The position numbers and the translations under genes were made by a program. From MGML01 sp034416335 (lineage in GTDB: Bacteria > Chloroflexota > Dehalococcoidia > Dehalococcoidales > UBA2162): DNA of 52,528 bases. Under the pieces are notes generated by a model. That model worked only from the letters and a program-made list of their open reading frames with translations, was not told the DNA's origin and did not search any database. The stretch is taken from contig DAOULV010000032.1 in the NCBI GenBank assembly GCA_034416335.1, positions 1 to 52,528 of the forward strand, given 5' to 3'. Numbering within the stretch: position 1 is the stretch's first letter; each line of letters starts with the position of its first letter. Below are positions 42,763 through 51,376 of the stretch, one piece after another.

Positions 42763-44007
42763 ATGCCTGATATATTCTCGCGAATCTCAAACTTTAAAAC
42801 CATCAGTTCATTCAAAATACCAGCCTACCGCTGGTACTTTTTAGGTCTGATAGGGATCTGGGGCTCTTTCAGTATGAACCAGGTAGCCCAGACATATCTT
42901 ATGTACGAGATTACAGGCTCTACAGCCATGCTCGGTGTTATCACTCTAACCGGTACTGCCCCAATTCTGATACTGGCCCTCTTCGGTGGTGCAGTTGCAG
43001 ACAGGTTTCCAAAGAGACTTTTAATCCTGGGAAGTCATGCAGGTTTCATTGTTATCTTCCTGGGATACGCATTTGCAGACATTTCAGGCTATCTTTCCCC
43101 GGTTCACCCGGAATCATGGTGGGTATTACTGGCAGGCAGTTTACTGATGGGGGTGATGATTGCACTCTCGATGCCGGCGAGGGGGGCAATCATACCTGAA
43201 ATAGTCGACCGTGAACGGTTAATGAACGCCGTTTCACTGAACATCATGGGGATGAGTTTCTTTCAAATGACAGTTCCAATCATCGCTGGATATATTATCG
43301 GCTCCTTCGGTTATACCAGCATCTTTCTTATCATGGCCGGACTGAACGCAGCATCTATTGTTTTCAATTCGTTTCTGCCTAAAATGCCGTCTAAACCGGT
43401 TGTGAATAAGAATGTTTTGGTTGACATAAAAGAAGGTTTTAAATACATCCTGGGAAATCGGACGATTCTTTTTATTCTGTTATTTTTCATTTTTTCTATT
43501 TTGCTGGTAAATCCACTTCAGATGCTGATGCCTGTGTTCGCCAAGGACATACTGCAAGTCGGGGTCGAAGGTCAAGGAACCCTTATGAGCCTGATGGGGT
43601 TAGGTTCGATTGCCATATCCTTGTTACTTGCGTCACTGCCGTTCACGAAGAGGGGCCGCACCTTACTGATATCGAATATCTGCATGGGAGCCGCCCTGGT
43701 TACGTTCGCTTTCTCAGACCTGTGGCCTTTATCAATGGTAATGATGGTGCTTATTGGAATCGGTCGAATGGGCGCGAATGCCTGCGGGAACACTCTGATT
43801 CAGACTTATACCGATCCCGCAGTTCTGGGAAGAGTAAACAGTATTGTAATGGTCAGTTTCGGTTTAGGGGGTGCGGGGTCCTTTCTGATAGGGGCACTGG
43901 CTGAAACAATCAGCGCTCCCTGGGCTCTCGGATTATTTTCAATGATACTAATCGTGACTTCGTTATATGCATTTGTATTTCTTCCCAGGTTGAGAAACCT
44001 GGACTGA
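42763..44007 (+). CDS. MFS transporter (enterobactin exporter/MFS_3 type)
   Basis: 414 aa with about twelve helices. The loop 2-3 motif reads GGAVADRFPKRLLILG (residues ~76-91), the MFS motif A. The N-terminal SFKIPAYRWYFLGLIGIW and the QVAQTYLMYEITGS segment are typical of the MFS_3 subgroup that exports siderophores or drugs. No ribosome binding site is evident before the ATG. Gene stands alone downstream of the MATE gene. Confidence 0.92.
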   Translation: MPDIFSRISNFKTISSFKIPAYRWYFLGLIGIWGSFSMNQVAQTYLMYEITGSTAMLGVITLTGTAPILILALFGGAVADRFPKRLLILGSHAGFIVIFLGYAFADISGYLSPVHPESWWVLLAGSLLMGVMIALSMPARGAIIPEIVDRERLMNAVSLNIMGMSFFQMTVPIIAGYIIGSFGYTSIFLIMAGLNAASIVFNSFLPKMPSKPVVNKNVLVDIKEGFKYILGNRTILFILLFFIFSILLVNPLQMLMPVFAKDILQVGVEGQGTLMSLMGLGSIAISLLLASLPFTKRGRTLLISNICMGAALVTFAFSDLWPLSMVMMVLIGIGRMGANACGNTLIQTYTDPAVLGRVNSIVMVSFGLGGAGSFLIGALAETISAPWALGLFSMILIVTSLYAFVFLPRLRNLD

Positions 44008-44060
44008 GAAAAAGAGGGTAATTTAGAGTATAAACGTTGAATGGTGTTGCAACCACGTAA

Positions 44061-44085
44061 TAGAGAGGCAAAGCCCTCCTCTCTA
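44061..44085. terminator. Hairpin after MFS gene
   Basis: TAGAGAGG (44061-44068) pairs with CCTCTCTA (44078-44085) with loop CAAAGCCCT. No T-run follows, so termination is uncertain. It resembles the hairpin at 45187-45211. Confidence 0.4.
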
Positions 44086-44164
44086 TTCAAAATAACCGAT
44101 TTACTACATCTATCAAATTCCTGAACCCAGTATTATGCTATACTCGGTATCACGAGGTGCTGAT

Positions 44165-45124
44165 ATGGAATGGAAAACACGCGTAACCGAACTGCTCGGT
44201 TGTAAATATCCCATCCTCCAGGGCGCCTTCGGCGGCTTCGGCGGCTATGAATTCGCCGCGACTGTCGCCGAAACCGGCGCGCACGGTATGCTGACCGCTT
44301 CGGTATCGGGGACGCCCGAGAAGCTGAGAGAGGACATCAGGAAGTGCCGGGAAGCCACAGGAGGCACATTCAGCGTCAATTTCACTCTGACCGGCTCATT
44401 ACCCTGGAATGAGATGCTGGAGGTCTGTATTGAGGAAGGAGTGCCCCTGGAGACGGCAGCCTACAAGCCGGACGACCTTGTACCGCGTATAAAGGAGTCC
44501 GGGCTGACCTGGATACACAAGGCAGCCCGGGTAAAGGACGCGGTACGCACTGCCAGGCTGGGAGCCGACGCCGTCATAATCGTCGGACTCGAGGGTACCG
44601 GATTCAAGAGCCCCGAGCAGCTGCCCACGATGACTTCCCTGGCATGGGCGCTCCGGGAAATAGACATACCGGTAATCGCCGCCGGTGGTATCGGCAACGC
44701 CCGGGGCCTTCTAGGTGCCCTCGGTATGGGCGCAGAAGGCGTGATGATGGGCACGGCATTCATGGCAACGAAGGAATGTCCGCTTAACGACAGGATGAAG
44801 GAAGCCATTGTTCAGGCTGATTTCGATAACACGGAGCTGCGCCGCCGCGTGCTGGCGGTTGCCGATCCGAAGGACCTCGATGAGGTTATGAAGCTGCGGG
44901 GCAGCGTCCCGACCGACCGCTGGCTGATAATGCTGGAAAGGGTCAACCTCAAGGACCCGGACTGGCGTAATCCCGGTCCGGCAGGGCAGGGCGGCGATTC
45001 GCGACTGAGGATGGTGTCCCTCGCCGCCGGGGTGATTAACGAAGTAAAGCCGGTAAAGGAATTCATCGAAGGACTAATAAAAGAAGCAGAGGAAATTGCG
45101 GAGAAACAGAGGTTTTTGAAATAA
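44165..45124 (+). CDS. FMN-dependent NAD(P)H:flavin oxidoreductase (nitronate monooxygenase/FabK-like)
   Basis: 319 aa from the ATG at 44165 (GAGGTG 5 bases before; the farther ATG at 44135 lies on the -10 box TATACT). TIM-barrel landmarks: CKYPILQGAFGGF at the start, IHKAARVKDAVRTARLGADA, and the FMN phosphate site IPVIAAGGIGNARGLLGAL with GAEGVMMGTAF. The family includes nitronate monooxygenases and enoyl-ACP reductase II; the usual His of nitronate monooxygenase (in a GGH motif) is not obvious, and VGLEGTGF takes that place. Confidence 0.88.
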   Translation: MEWKTRVTELLGCKYPILQGAFGGFGGYEFAATVAETGAHGMLTASVSGTPEKLREDIRKCREATGGTFSVNFTLTGSLPWNEMLEVCIEEGVPLETAAYKPDDLVPRIKESGLTWIHKAARVKDAVRTARLGADAVIIVGLEGTGFKSPEQLPTMTSLAWALREIDIPVIAAGGIGNARGLLGALGMGAEGVMMGTAFMATKECPLNDRMKEAIVQADFDNTELRRRVLAVADPKDLDEVMKLRGSVPTDRWLIMLERVNLKDPDWRNPGPAGQGGDSRLRMVSLAAGVINEVKPVKEFIEGLIKEAEEIAEKQRFLK

Positions 45125-45186
45125 AACCGACCTTATCCGATGTCTATTGTACGTTACAGGGTATTGATAAAAATGTGGAAGAGTTT

Positions 45187-45211
45187 GAGAGAGGGGCAAA
45201 GCCCCTCTCTC
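45187..45211. terminator. Strong hairpin after the flavin oxidoreductase gene
   Basis: GAGAGAGGGGC (45187-45197) pairs perfectly with GCCCCTCTCTC (45201-45211) with a 3-base loop; TTATT follows. Confidence 0.6.
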
Positions 45212-45220
45212 TTATTAACT

Positions 45221-45280
45221 CCCCCTTTCCGACCAGGAAAACCTTCCGGTCACCATCGATGGCTCTGGTCGGAAAGGGGG
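45221..45280. repeat. 16-bp perfect inverted repeat
   Basis: CCCCCTTTCCGACCAG (45221-45236) and its exact inverse at 45265-45280 with a 28-base loop. Probably one of the dispersed palindromes of this genome; compare 52347-52404. Confidence 0.7.
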
Positions 45281-45407
45281 CAGGGGGTAAGGTAAACACA
45301 AACAACCAGAATAAAATAGAATTATTCTTATAAAATTTTGACAAATCACGGCGGTAATATTAATGTAATTAGTTATAAAACAAAATCTATATTTTGAGGA
45401 GAAGAGA

Positions 45408-47162
45408 ATGGCAGAAACATACAAATGCCTGAATCCGGTCGGAATGCAGCCGCCGGTAAGAACGTTTCCGCTGGCGCCGCGACTGGACAGTCTCGACGGC
45501 AAGACAGTCCATATGAGTATCTGCGGTGAAGCGGATATCTGGGTGCCGATGGAGAAAAAGCTGAAAGCCGATTATCCCAACGTCAACTGGACGGTGAAGA
45601 AAAGGTACCACATCGTACCTCTGGAACTGTCCGAAGAGGAACGAAAGACCACCGACGCGGTGATACTCGGGGTATGCTGGTGACACGGCGCTGTTAACAG
45701 GCAGTTGCCTTATTTAGCAAGTCTCGAGAAAGAAGGAATCCCGACGGTACTCATTAACTTCGGTGAAGAGACCGGAAAGGTGGAGCACGATTCGACTCTC
45801 CACGGGATACCCAAACTCCGGCACATCGTAGCTTCGCGGAACTCACCCGGAGGGATAACCGAAGCCGAGATCCTGGTGCAGCCGGTATTAGACGCACTTA
45901 CCCAACCCCTGACCGAAGAAGAAAAGGAAGGCGGGCTGTGGGCGCCCCACGAATCGAAAATACTCTTCGAAGGTACCCTACAGGAAGCCGAAGAATTCTA
46001 CAACCAGGTCGAATATTTACCCGGAATAAGGAACGCACCTTTCTCCATGTACACCGACGGCCTGCCGGTGGTTATTCCCACTGAGGAACGGGTGGAAGCG
46101 ATGCTGAAGGGTACCAGCCACAAACCCGATGAACTGATAACCCTGCAGCGTGATATGAAGGTACGCTCATTCGGAGCAGTCGATACCGGATACTCGCGCA
46201 AGAAGGGTGACCTTGTTACCTATATGCCGATGTACCGCACCGCCACGGTGGAGCAGGTTGCCGTCAACGCCGTTATGGCAGGCTGCAAACCTGAGCAGTT
46301 CCCGGTAGTGCTGGCAATCGCCGAATCGGGCGGCGGCACCGGCGACGGTCGCGGCGGCGGAGGGGCCTTTATGGTCAGCGGACCGATATACAACGAGATA
46401 GGTATGAACGTTACCAACTTCCCGTTCGGTCCCGGCAACCCGGTGAACAAGACACTCGGTCGTGTCGGCAGCCTTATGTGGCGCAACCTTGGCGGCTACA
46501 AGGAGACAGTCTCCACCATAACCACTCTCGGCAACCCCGTAACCAACGGTGGTTTCATCATCGCCGAATATGCCGAGGGGCTTCCTAAAGGCTGGAAGGG
46601 CCTGAACGAGGAGCTGGGTTACAAGAAGGACGAAAGTATCCTTATGCCCTGTATGCCGGGTAACTGGGGACTCGGCCAGATGAATATGCCGGGTGTCTAC
46701 CGCTCGCTGCAGCGGACGGGACACGGCGCTATAGCCAGGTTCCTCGACGTTAAAGGCATCGTAGGACCGCACAATTACCTGGAATACCTGGTTAAGGGTA
46801 TCTGGGCCACCAGGGAAGGTGGATTCACCCTGGTAATGCCCCAGCAGGTAGCCCAGGACCTGTGCGACTACGGATTCAAGACCAAGGACTCTATCTACGA
46901 ATGGATATGGAAGCAGAGTTTCGAGCCGGTAGCTGAATACAGGATGCGCGGTATGGGCGATTTCACGACCAACGGCTGGCTGGGAATCGAACCTACCTCC
47001 GGCAAGCCCTGGAAAGAACTGCCGGACGATTACCTGGTACCGGCAGGAGGTGAAAACGCCTTCGACAGCTACAATATACTTCTTTGCGATATGGAGGAGA
47101 CAGCCGTAGCCCGGTTCAGCGGCGGCCACGGCCAGGCTTACAGCATCGATGACTGGCGATAG
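45408..47162 (+). CDS. UGSC-like selenoprotein candidate with in-frame UGA (Sec92) and long C-terminal domain
   Basis: One frame of 584 codons starts at ATG after GAGGAG and is interrupted only by TGA at 45681-45683. Before it: LAPRLDSLDGKTV... and DAVILGVCW; after it: HGAVNRQLPYLASLEKEGIP TVLI. This matches the N-terminal layout of the UGSC (seleno)protein family, where Sec sits after DaVv.G and before LEK.GIPTV. Sec92 pairs with Cys90 as C-W-U. The C-terminal ~390 residues (TDGLPVVIPTEERVEAML, MAGCKPEQFPVVLAIAE, GFIIAEYAEGLPKG) form a second conserved domain that I recall as a separate protein in other bacteria. It is likely a redox enzyme of unknown substrate. The alternative is a nonsense mutation, but the rest of the frame is intact. 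Confidence 0.8.
45684..45710 (+). promoter_or_regulatory. Candidate bacterial SECIS element
   Basis: Directly downstream of the UGA, AGGC (45699-45702) pairs with GCCT (45707-45710) around the loop AGTT. The loop starts 19 bases after the UGA and has G at its second position, meeting the published bacterial SECIS consensus of stem, spacing and loop guanine. The stem is minimal (4 bp). Confidence 0.5.
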
Positions 47163-47201
47163 GGTAGAGAGTAATTACTCTGCCTGCCGGATGAAAATCT
47201 T

Positions 47202-47235
47202 AAAGGAGTACCTGTGACAGGTACTCCTTTATTTA
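47202..47235 (+). terminator. Intrinsic terminator of the selenoprotein gene
   Basis: AAAGGAGTACCTG (47202-47214) pairs perfectly with CAGGTACTCCTTT (47218-47230), loop TGA, followed by ATTTATT. Confidence 0.88.
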
Positions 47236-47318
47236 TTGGTTGAAAAGGCTGTATACATCATCGTTCGCCGGTGATATATTGATATATGTTTCCGCAACAG
47301 GCGGAACGGGGAGGATTT

Positions 47319-47750
47319 ATGTTTTACATAAAAACTAAAAATAGTTTTTCATTCAAACTCCTGTCAGAACGACTGCTGTTATGTGTTATACCTGGCGTCC
47401 TGCTTATCGGGTTGATGCTGTGTACAGGCTGCGGTGGGGGAAATTCGGTCGAGCTAGGCGTGAACAACAGCGGCACTATCACCTCATCCGATCCCTCGGA
47501 CGAGGAGTGGCGCTACCACAAGTACGTCCTCGATGTCGAAGAAGGCCATCCTTACACTTTCACCCTTACCACGAACAACGGCGTCACCACCGGGATATGG
47601 AGTGAGGACAAGGGCAGCTGGATAGTGGAGGTCAGCCCGGTCGTCCAGTCCAGGACGGGCGTCTACCGTTTCGAGAAGGGCGGCAAACAGGTACTATGGG
47701 TGGAAGCCGCGGAAACCCCGGCGGAATATACCTGGTACGTCACCAGGTAA
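47319..47750 (+). CDS. Hypothetical lipoprotein with beta-rich domain
   Basis: 143 aa from the ATG at 47319, preferred over an ATG 33 bases upstream because GGGGAGG lies just before it. The hydrophobic signal ends in lipobox LCTGC. A Gly-rich start leads to a ~100-residue beta domain (YVLDVEEGHPYTFTLTTNNGVTTGIWSE, in part) with a final ETPAEYTWYVTR strand, like pre-peptidase C-terminal or similar small beta-sandwich domains. Function unknown. Confidence 0.75.
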   Translation: MFYIKTKNSFSFKLLSERLLLCVIPGVLLIGLMLCTGCGGGNSVELGVNNSGTITSSDPSDEEWRYHKYVLDVEEGHPYTFTLTTNNGVTTGIWSEDKGSWIVEVSPVVQSRTGVYRFEKGGKQVLWVEAAETPAEYTWYVTR

Positions 47751-47801
47751 CCGTATTATGTATATTTCACGAAACAGGTCCGGTATCCGGGAGAAGGTAA
47801 A

Positions 47802-48251
47802 ATGGCAACGATAAGGCAAAGCATAACCATCGACCGGCCGGTGGACAAAGTATTCGACTACGTGACCGACTTCGAGAAGCTGCCGGAATGGGAGACATCG
47901 ATACTGGAGTCGGTTAAAACGTCCGAGGGACCGATGGGAATCGGGACCACGTACCGGGGAGTAATCAAGGCGATGGGAATGAAGATGGAATGGACCTCCA
48001 GAGTAACCGAGTACGAAACCCACGCCAGGCTGGATGAGACCATCATTTCCGGGAAAACGACCATCTATGAGAGGGAGATATTCGACGAGACGGAGGAAGG
48101 CGGTACCGATTTCACCCTGGTCCACGAATACAGGATAGGCGGCTTCCTCAGGCTCATTACACCGATCCTTATCCTGACCATGCTCAGGCAGATGAAAAAG
48201 AACCTGCAAAACCTGAAAAGGATTCTGGAGGGGGAGGGGCAAAGTATATAA
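47802..48251 (+). CDS. SRPBCC family protein (polyketide cyclase/START-like)
   Basis: 149 aa. The START-like helix-grip pattern begins QSITIDRPVDKVFDYVTDFE, followed by LPEWETSI and a GIGTTYRGVIKAMGMKMEW strand pair. The long C-terminal helix (LTMLRQMKKNLQNLKRILE) is typical. Members bind hydrophobic ligands or act as cyclases; the ligand cannot be told. It follows the lipoprotein gene by ~50 bases and may be co-transcribed. A terminator lies downstream. Confidence 0.9.
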   Translation: MATIRQSITIDRPVDKVFDYVTDFEKLPEWETSILESVKTSEGPMGIGTTYRGVIKAMGMKMEWTSRVTEYETHARLDETIISGKTTIYEREIFDETEEGGTDFTLVHEYRIGGFLRLITPILILTMLRQMKKNLQNLKRILEGEGQSI

Positions 48252-48318
48252 GAAGAGAAATGTATTTTCACATAACGGCGACTCCCACCACCATCTGGAG
48301 CCATCGTTCCAGTAAAAT

Positions 48319-48350
48319 AATAAAGAGAGCTTTCATTTGCTCTCTTTATT
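48319..48350 (+). terminator. Intrinsic terminator after SRPBCC gene
   Basis: AATAAAGAGAGC (48319-48330) pairs perfectly with GCTCTCTTTATT (48339-48350) around an 8-base loop. Confidence 0.75.
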
Positions 48351-48526
48351 ACCTCTAGAAATGGTTATATTCCTTAAGATCTCGGTCCTTTAGGCATTTT
48401 CCTACCTCAACAGTATATTCAATACTTACTCATAGTAAACTAAAGCATTAATTCTGTCAATAACTTTAACAACTACATTCGCTAAAACTTCACTACTATG
48501 TTCATTATAACATACTTACATAATTT

Positions 48527-48862
48527 TCACTTATTTGTAGCCTTTTCATGGTCTTTTACAAGTTTAATAAAGTCATCATCATTATGATAATCACTAAATA
48601 CTGGATAAATTTTTAATTCATTTGCACTTAATTCTTTATTGTTTATAGCTTCCTCTAATAACTTAAGCATTTCTATTTTTTTATTCCTCAACGCAGCTAT
48701 CCCTGCTTTAACTGCTATAGTAGGGTTCCGTTGTTCAATTTCTTTCAAATCTTTGTTCATTTCTTTTTTCATACTCATTCTTTTATACGCTATTGCTCTA
48801 TTAATTCTAGCTATTACTAAACCTGGATTTTCGTGTATTATTTTTGTTGAATAGTCAATTAG
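48527..48862 (-). pseudogene. Displaced 3' part of the SIR2-TPR gene (frameshifted)
   Basis: This frame is open from 48862 to a stop at 48527 and has no start signal of its own upstream; the ATG at 48778 lies inside the open stretch. Its product LIDYSTKIIHENPGLVIARI... then NRAIAYKRM, NPTIAVKAGIAALRNKK and LKLLEEAI continues the tetratricopeptide-like helices of the upstream SIR2 protein, which stops at 48859 in another frame. The switch point lies within about 12 bases (48859-48870), consistent with loss or gain of one base. It is AT-rich like the SIR2 gene. Alternatively, programmed frameshifting or an assembly error. Confidence 0.65.
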
Positions 48863-50142
48863 AAGTTGATTATTATTGGTAAATAATAATCAACTTCTAA
48901 AGGGCTTCCCATTACATACTCTTCTAATTCTTTGATTTCACCTTGTTCAATTAACGTTTCACAAAATTCCCAAGCACATAATCTACTTTCTTTTTCATCT
49001 TGTATCGCCAATCTTAAATAATCTAATGCCCTCTTGTTATCCCCAGTCCTTTTCATTAATATTGCTTTTATCATAAGGGGATATTGTTCTGCAGTTTCTG
49101 CAAGTTCTTTTTCATTTTTTAATTCAGTATTAAATTCTGGCATCTTAGCTAGATTATCTAATACCCTCTCAATATCATGTCTTATAATTTCATTTTCTCT
49201 TAGTGAAGTTGGAACTGAACAAAATATTTCAGAACGTTTCTCTGCTACTTGCATTGGGTTTACTACTGCTGCTGGCAAACTCAATCCAGCTTTCTGTTGA
49301 ATTAAAGCCATCAGTTCATCAAATCCTTGTATCTCTATAGCATGGACTCGCTTTTCGTCTAGTAGTTTTTCGACTCTTTTTCTTGGTACTTCTCCTTTCT
49401 TGATACACCAATATACGCCATGCTTAAAGTAATCGTCCTTCTGTACCAATTCTTCTATGATACTCATAACAGAGTTATCTCTTCCGCTATATCCGACAAC
49501 GATCAATCCATACTCTTGTCCAATTTGAGATAGCTTTAGTTGCATATTTTTTTCTAGTCTTTCTGTCTCATCGTCAGTATTCTTGATATCATCGAAAAGA
49601 AAATCTCCATGCAACTTGATTATTTTTGCTCTTTTCCTAGTTAATCTAATATTAGTAACTTCTGAATCATGCGCACATACAATCGGTCGTACTGAGTCTG
49701 AATACAAATAACATGCTTCGTTTAATAAATCATCAAAATTTGTAGTAAACACAGTATTAAATATCATTTGTTGGAGCAAATTTGTTAAATACACGTATCC
49801 CCAGTTTGGACTCGCATTCTCCATACATTTTTCTATATAGTCTCTCCGTTGTGTAGCTTCATCATATAACTCTTTAAACAAATATGAGTATTCCTCATCT
49901 GATTCATACCATTTCTGCTTTTTTAGCCACGTTTCATATTTTGCTCTTGGTTTTTCATGCTCGTATAATTGATTTCTCCATTCATTAATCATTGCATTGG
50001 CTGATTTAACGCCAGAAGTAATTGAAGCACCAGCTCCTGTAAATAGTGTATAACTAGGCAAATCATCATTACGATTTAATATTAGGTCCACAAGATGATC
50101 TGCTGTTTTCACTTTCATTTTATCAGCCATATTTTTATTCAC
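48859..50142 (-). CDS. SIR2-domain NADase-like defence protein with TPR tail (C-terminus lost by frameshift)
   Basis: 427 aa as read; GTG at 50142 or ATG at 50130 could be the start. The N-terminal SIR2_2-type domain has FTGAGASITSGV (about residues 34-45), TTNFDDLL, IKLHGD and VVGYSGRDNSV. C-terminal residues ~330-427 are helical repeats (EKELAETAEQYPLMIKAILM, then NKRALDYLRLAI). Such SIR2 proteins deplete NAD+ to abort phage infection in many defence systems. The strong AT bias and lack of related neighbours suggest recent acquisition. The frame ends early compared with the repeat pattern (see 48527-48862). Confidence 0.8.
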   Translation of the reverse strand: MNKNMADKMKVKTADHLVDLILNRNDDLPSYTLFTGAGASITSGVKSANAMINEWRNQLYEHEKPRAKYETWLKKQKWYESDEEYSYLFKELYDEATQRRDYIEKCMENASPNWGYVYLTNLLQQMIFNTVFTTNFDDLLNEACYLYSDSVRPIVCAHDSEVTNIRLTRKRAKIIKLHGDFLFDDIKNTDDETERLEKNMQLKLSQIGQEYGLIVVGYSGRDNSVMSIIEELVQKDDYFKHGVYWCIKKGEVPRKRVEKLLDEKRVHAIEIQGFDELMALIQQKAGLSLPAAVVNPMQVAEKRSEIFCSVPTSLRENEIIRHDIERVLDNLAKMPEFNTELKNEKELAETAEQYPLMIKAILMKRTGDNKRALDYLRLAIQDEKESRLCAWEFCETLIEQGEIKELEEYVMGSPLEVDYYLPIIINF

Positions 50143-50354
50143 ACTGTTCTTTACGAATCTTTATGCTATATATAACCTTTACTATGAAAATTGTCAATAT
50201 AAGAGCGATTCATTATGTTAGAAAAGACTTGTCCATCGATAGGGGATAATTTCCATACCTCATACACGCTTTATTACATAACATATATAGTGCGAACCAT
50301 AAATCAGGCATGTTTAGCCTTAAATACGGTTGACATAATAATTACAGGCTATTT

Positions 50355-50822
50355 TTAGACTTTCGGCTCAATGTCATTAAGTAATGCCCGGAGCCGCCTG
50401 ACGGCTTCCCGGTTGCCTTCGAAGTCGAATGTTTCCATCGCTTCCTCCGGCGTTACCCACCGGTAATCAATGTGTTCATCGCTGAGGACTATCGCTTCTC
50501 TGTCCGTTTCGATAGCGAAGCAGTAATCTGTTACCGTCGTCATTACCGGTCTGCCCGTTTCAGGGTCCTTCACGGTATATTCGAATTGATAATTATAATC
50601 AAGGTCGTAAAAAGCCAGCGGCTTTTCTATACCGGTTTCTTCGCTCGTCTCCCTCAGGGCCGCGTCCGCCGGAGATTCGTCCTTCTCAATGCCGCCCCGG
50701 GGCGACTGCCACCAGGAAGCGTCCTGCTTCGATTTATACAGCAGCAATACAAGGATGCTACCGCCGGGTTGTCTCCTGTAAACGACTGTCTGAGCAGCCA
50801 GGGCTGTTCTTTTCTCTGCCAT
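50355..50822 (-). CDS. Nudix hydrolase
   Basis: 155 aa with a complete Nudix box: GGIEKDESPADAALRETSEETGI (about residues 42-64), i.e. the Gx5Ex7REUxEExGU pattern with the metal-binding glutamates. The preceding WWQSPRGG segment and the C-terminal DYRWVTPEEAMET are typical of the diadenosine tetraphosphate/RppH-like subgroup. Likely hydrolyses Ap4A, NTPs or 5'-triphosphate RNA ends. ATG after GGAAGGA; stands alone. Confidence 0.92.
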   Translation of the reverse strand: MAEKRTALAAQTVVYRRQPGGSILVLLLYKSKQDASWWQSPRGGIEKDESPADAALRETSEETGIEKPLAFYDLDYNYQFEYTVKDPETGRPVMTTVTDYCFAIETDREAIVLSDEHIDYRWVTPEEAMETFDFEGNREAVRRLRALLNDIEPKV

Positions 50823-50920
50823 GTTATCCTTCCTGTCTTACCGTATCATATTACAGATTTATGATATTTATGTCAAGTAATAACCGTCTTGTCATTCCGC
50901 CCCGATTGTCATAACCGCTC

Positions 50921-51021
50921 TGTCATTACGAGATTCGCCGTCAATAGGCGAACCGAAGCAATCTATATTAATACTAGAGATTGCCTCGTCGTCCGCCGCA
51001 CGCGGACTCCTCGCAATGACA
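50921..51021 (+). repeat. Dispersed palindromic repeat family A, full copy 2
   Basis: Same orientation and length as 3589-3689 with about six differences in 101 bases. The differences are mostly in the second inner palindrome (GTCCGCCGCACGCGGAC), where some keep pairing. Confidence 0.85.
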
Positions 51022-51140
51022 GCGTGGGAAAGATTGCCGCGAATGTCCGATGGTTTCCTCGCGATGACGTAGATACGTTCATCCTTCGACAAGCTCAGTA
51101 CGAACGGAAGAAAGCGGAGTCATGCAATAACACATTCTTT

Positions 51141-51310
51141 TGTCATCCCAAACTGGGCCTGCCCGCCGTACAAGACTTTGGCAGGCGGGTACGGGATCCA
51201 GGAAACCTGCTAACGGGAAGATTTGGGCTTTATACGCAGACATTAACAGCTTCATCACATTATCCTGGATACCGGCCGAAGTTTATCCGCCTTCGGCGGG
51301 CCGGTATGAC
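51141..51310 (+). repeat. Dispersed repeat family B, copy 2
   Basis: Begins TGTCATCCCAAACTGGG, has CCTGCCCGCCGTACAAGACT with its inverse GGCAGGCGGGTACGGGATCC, and ends TCCGCCTTCGGCGGG, CCGGTATGAC. Shares the head, the GGGATCCAGGAAA block and the tail with copy 1 (19911-20047), with a longer centre. Confidence 0.7.
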
Positions 51311-51320
51311 ATCGAAAAAT

Positions 51321-51346
51321 ATAAAAGGGGCTTTCACCCCTTTTAT
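51321..51346 (-). terminator. Intrinsic terminator, probably for the enoyl-CoA hydratase gene
   Basis: ATAAAAGGGG (51321-51330) pairs with CCCCTTTTAT (51337-51346) around CTTTCA. Read on the minus strand it lies about 30 bases after the hydratase stop and has the T-run. Confidence 0.7.
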
Positions 51347-51376
51347 ATTCACTTACTCGTTAAAGAAATCGACTGT

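Larger units (their letters stand above)
50823..51376. other. Gene-free stretch made almost wholly of dispersed repeats
   Basis: About 554 bp. It starts with GTCATTCC/GTCATAAC fragments (50891-50915). Repeat family A follows at 50921-51021, then a degenerate A-like end (CTCGCGATGACG, 51057-51068). Next is the widespread motif CTTCGACAAGCTCAGTACGA (51082-51101), then repeat family B at 51141-51310 and a terminator hairpin. No credible gene is present; apparent open frames arise from repeats. Confidence 0.75.

Noticed and set aside
45408..45683. Treating the frame ending at TGA 45681 as a separate 91-aa gene, with a second gene starting at 45705
   Set aside because: Both parts share one phase, the second has no start signal, and the family pattern runs straight across the TGA.
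46167..47129. 320-aa minus-strand open frame
   Set aside because: Antisense shadow of the selenoprotein candidate's C-terminal domain.
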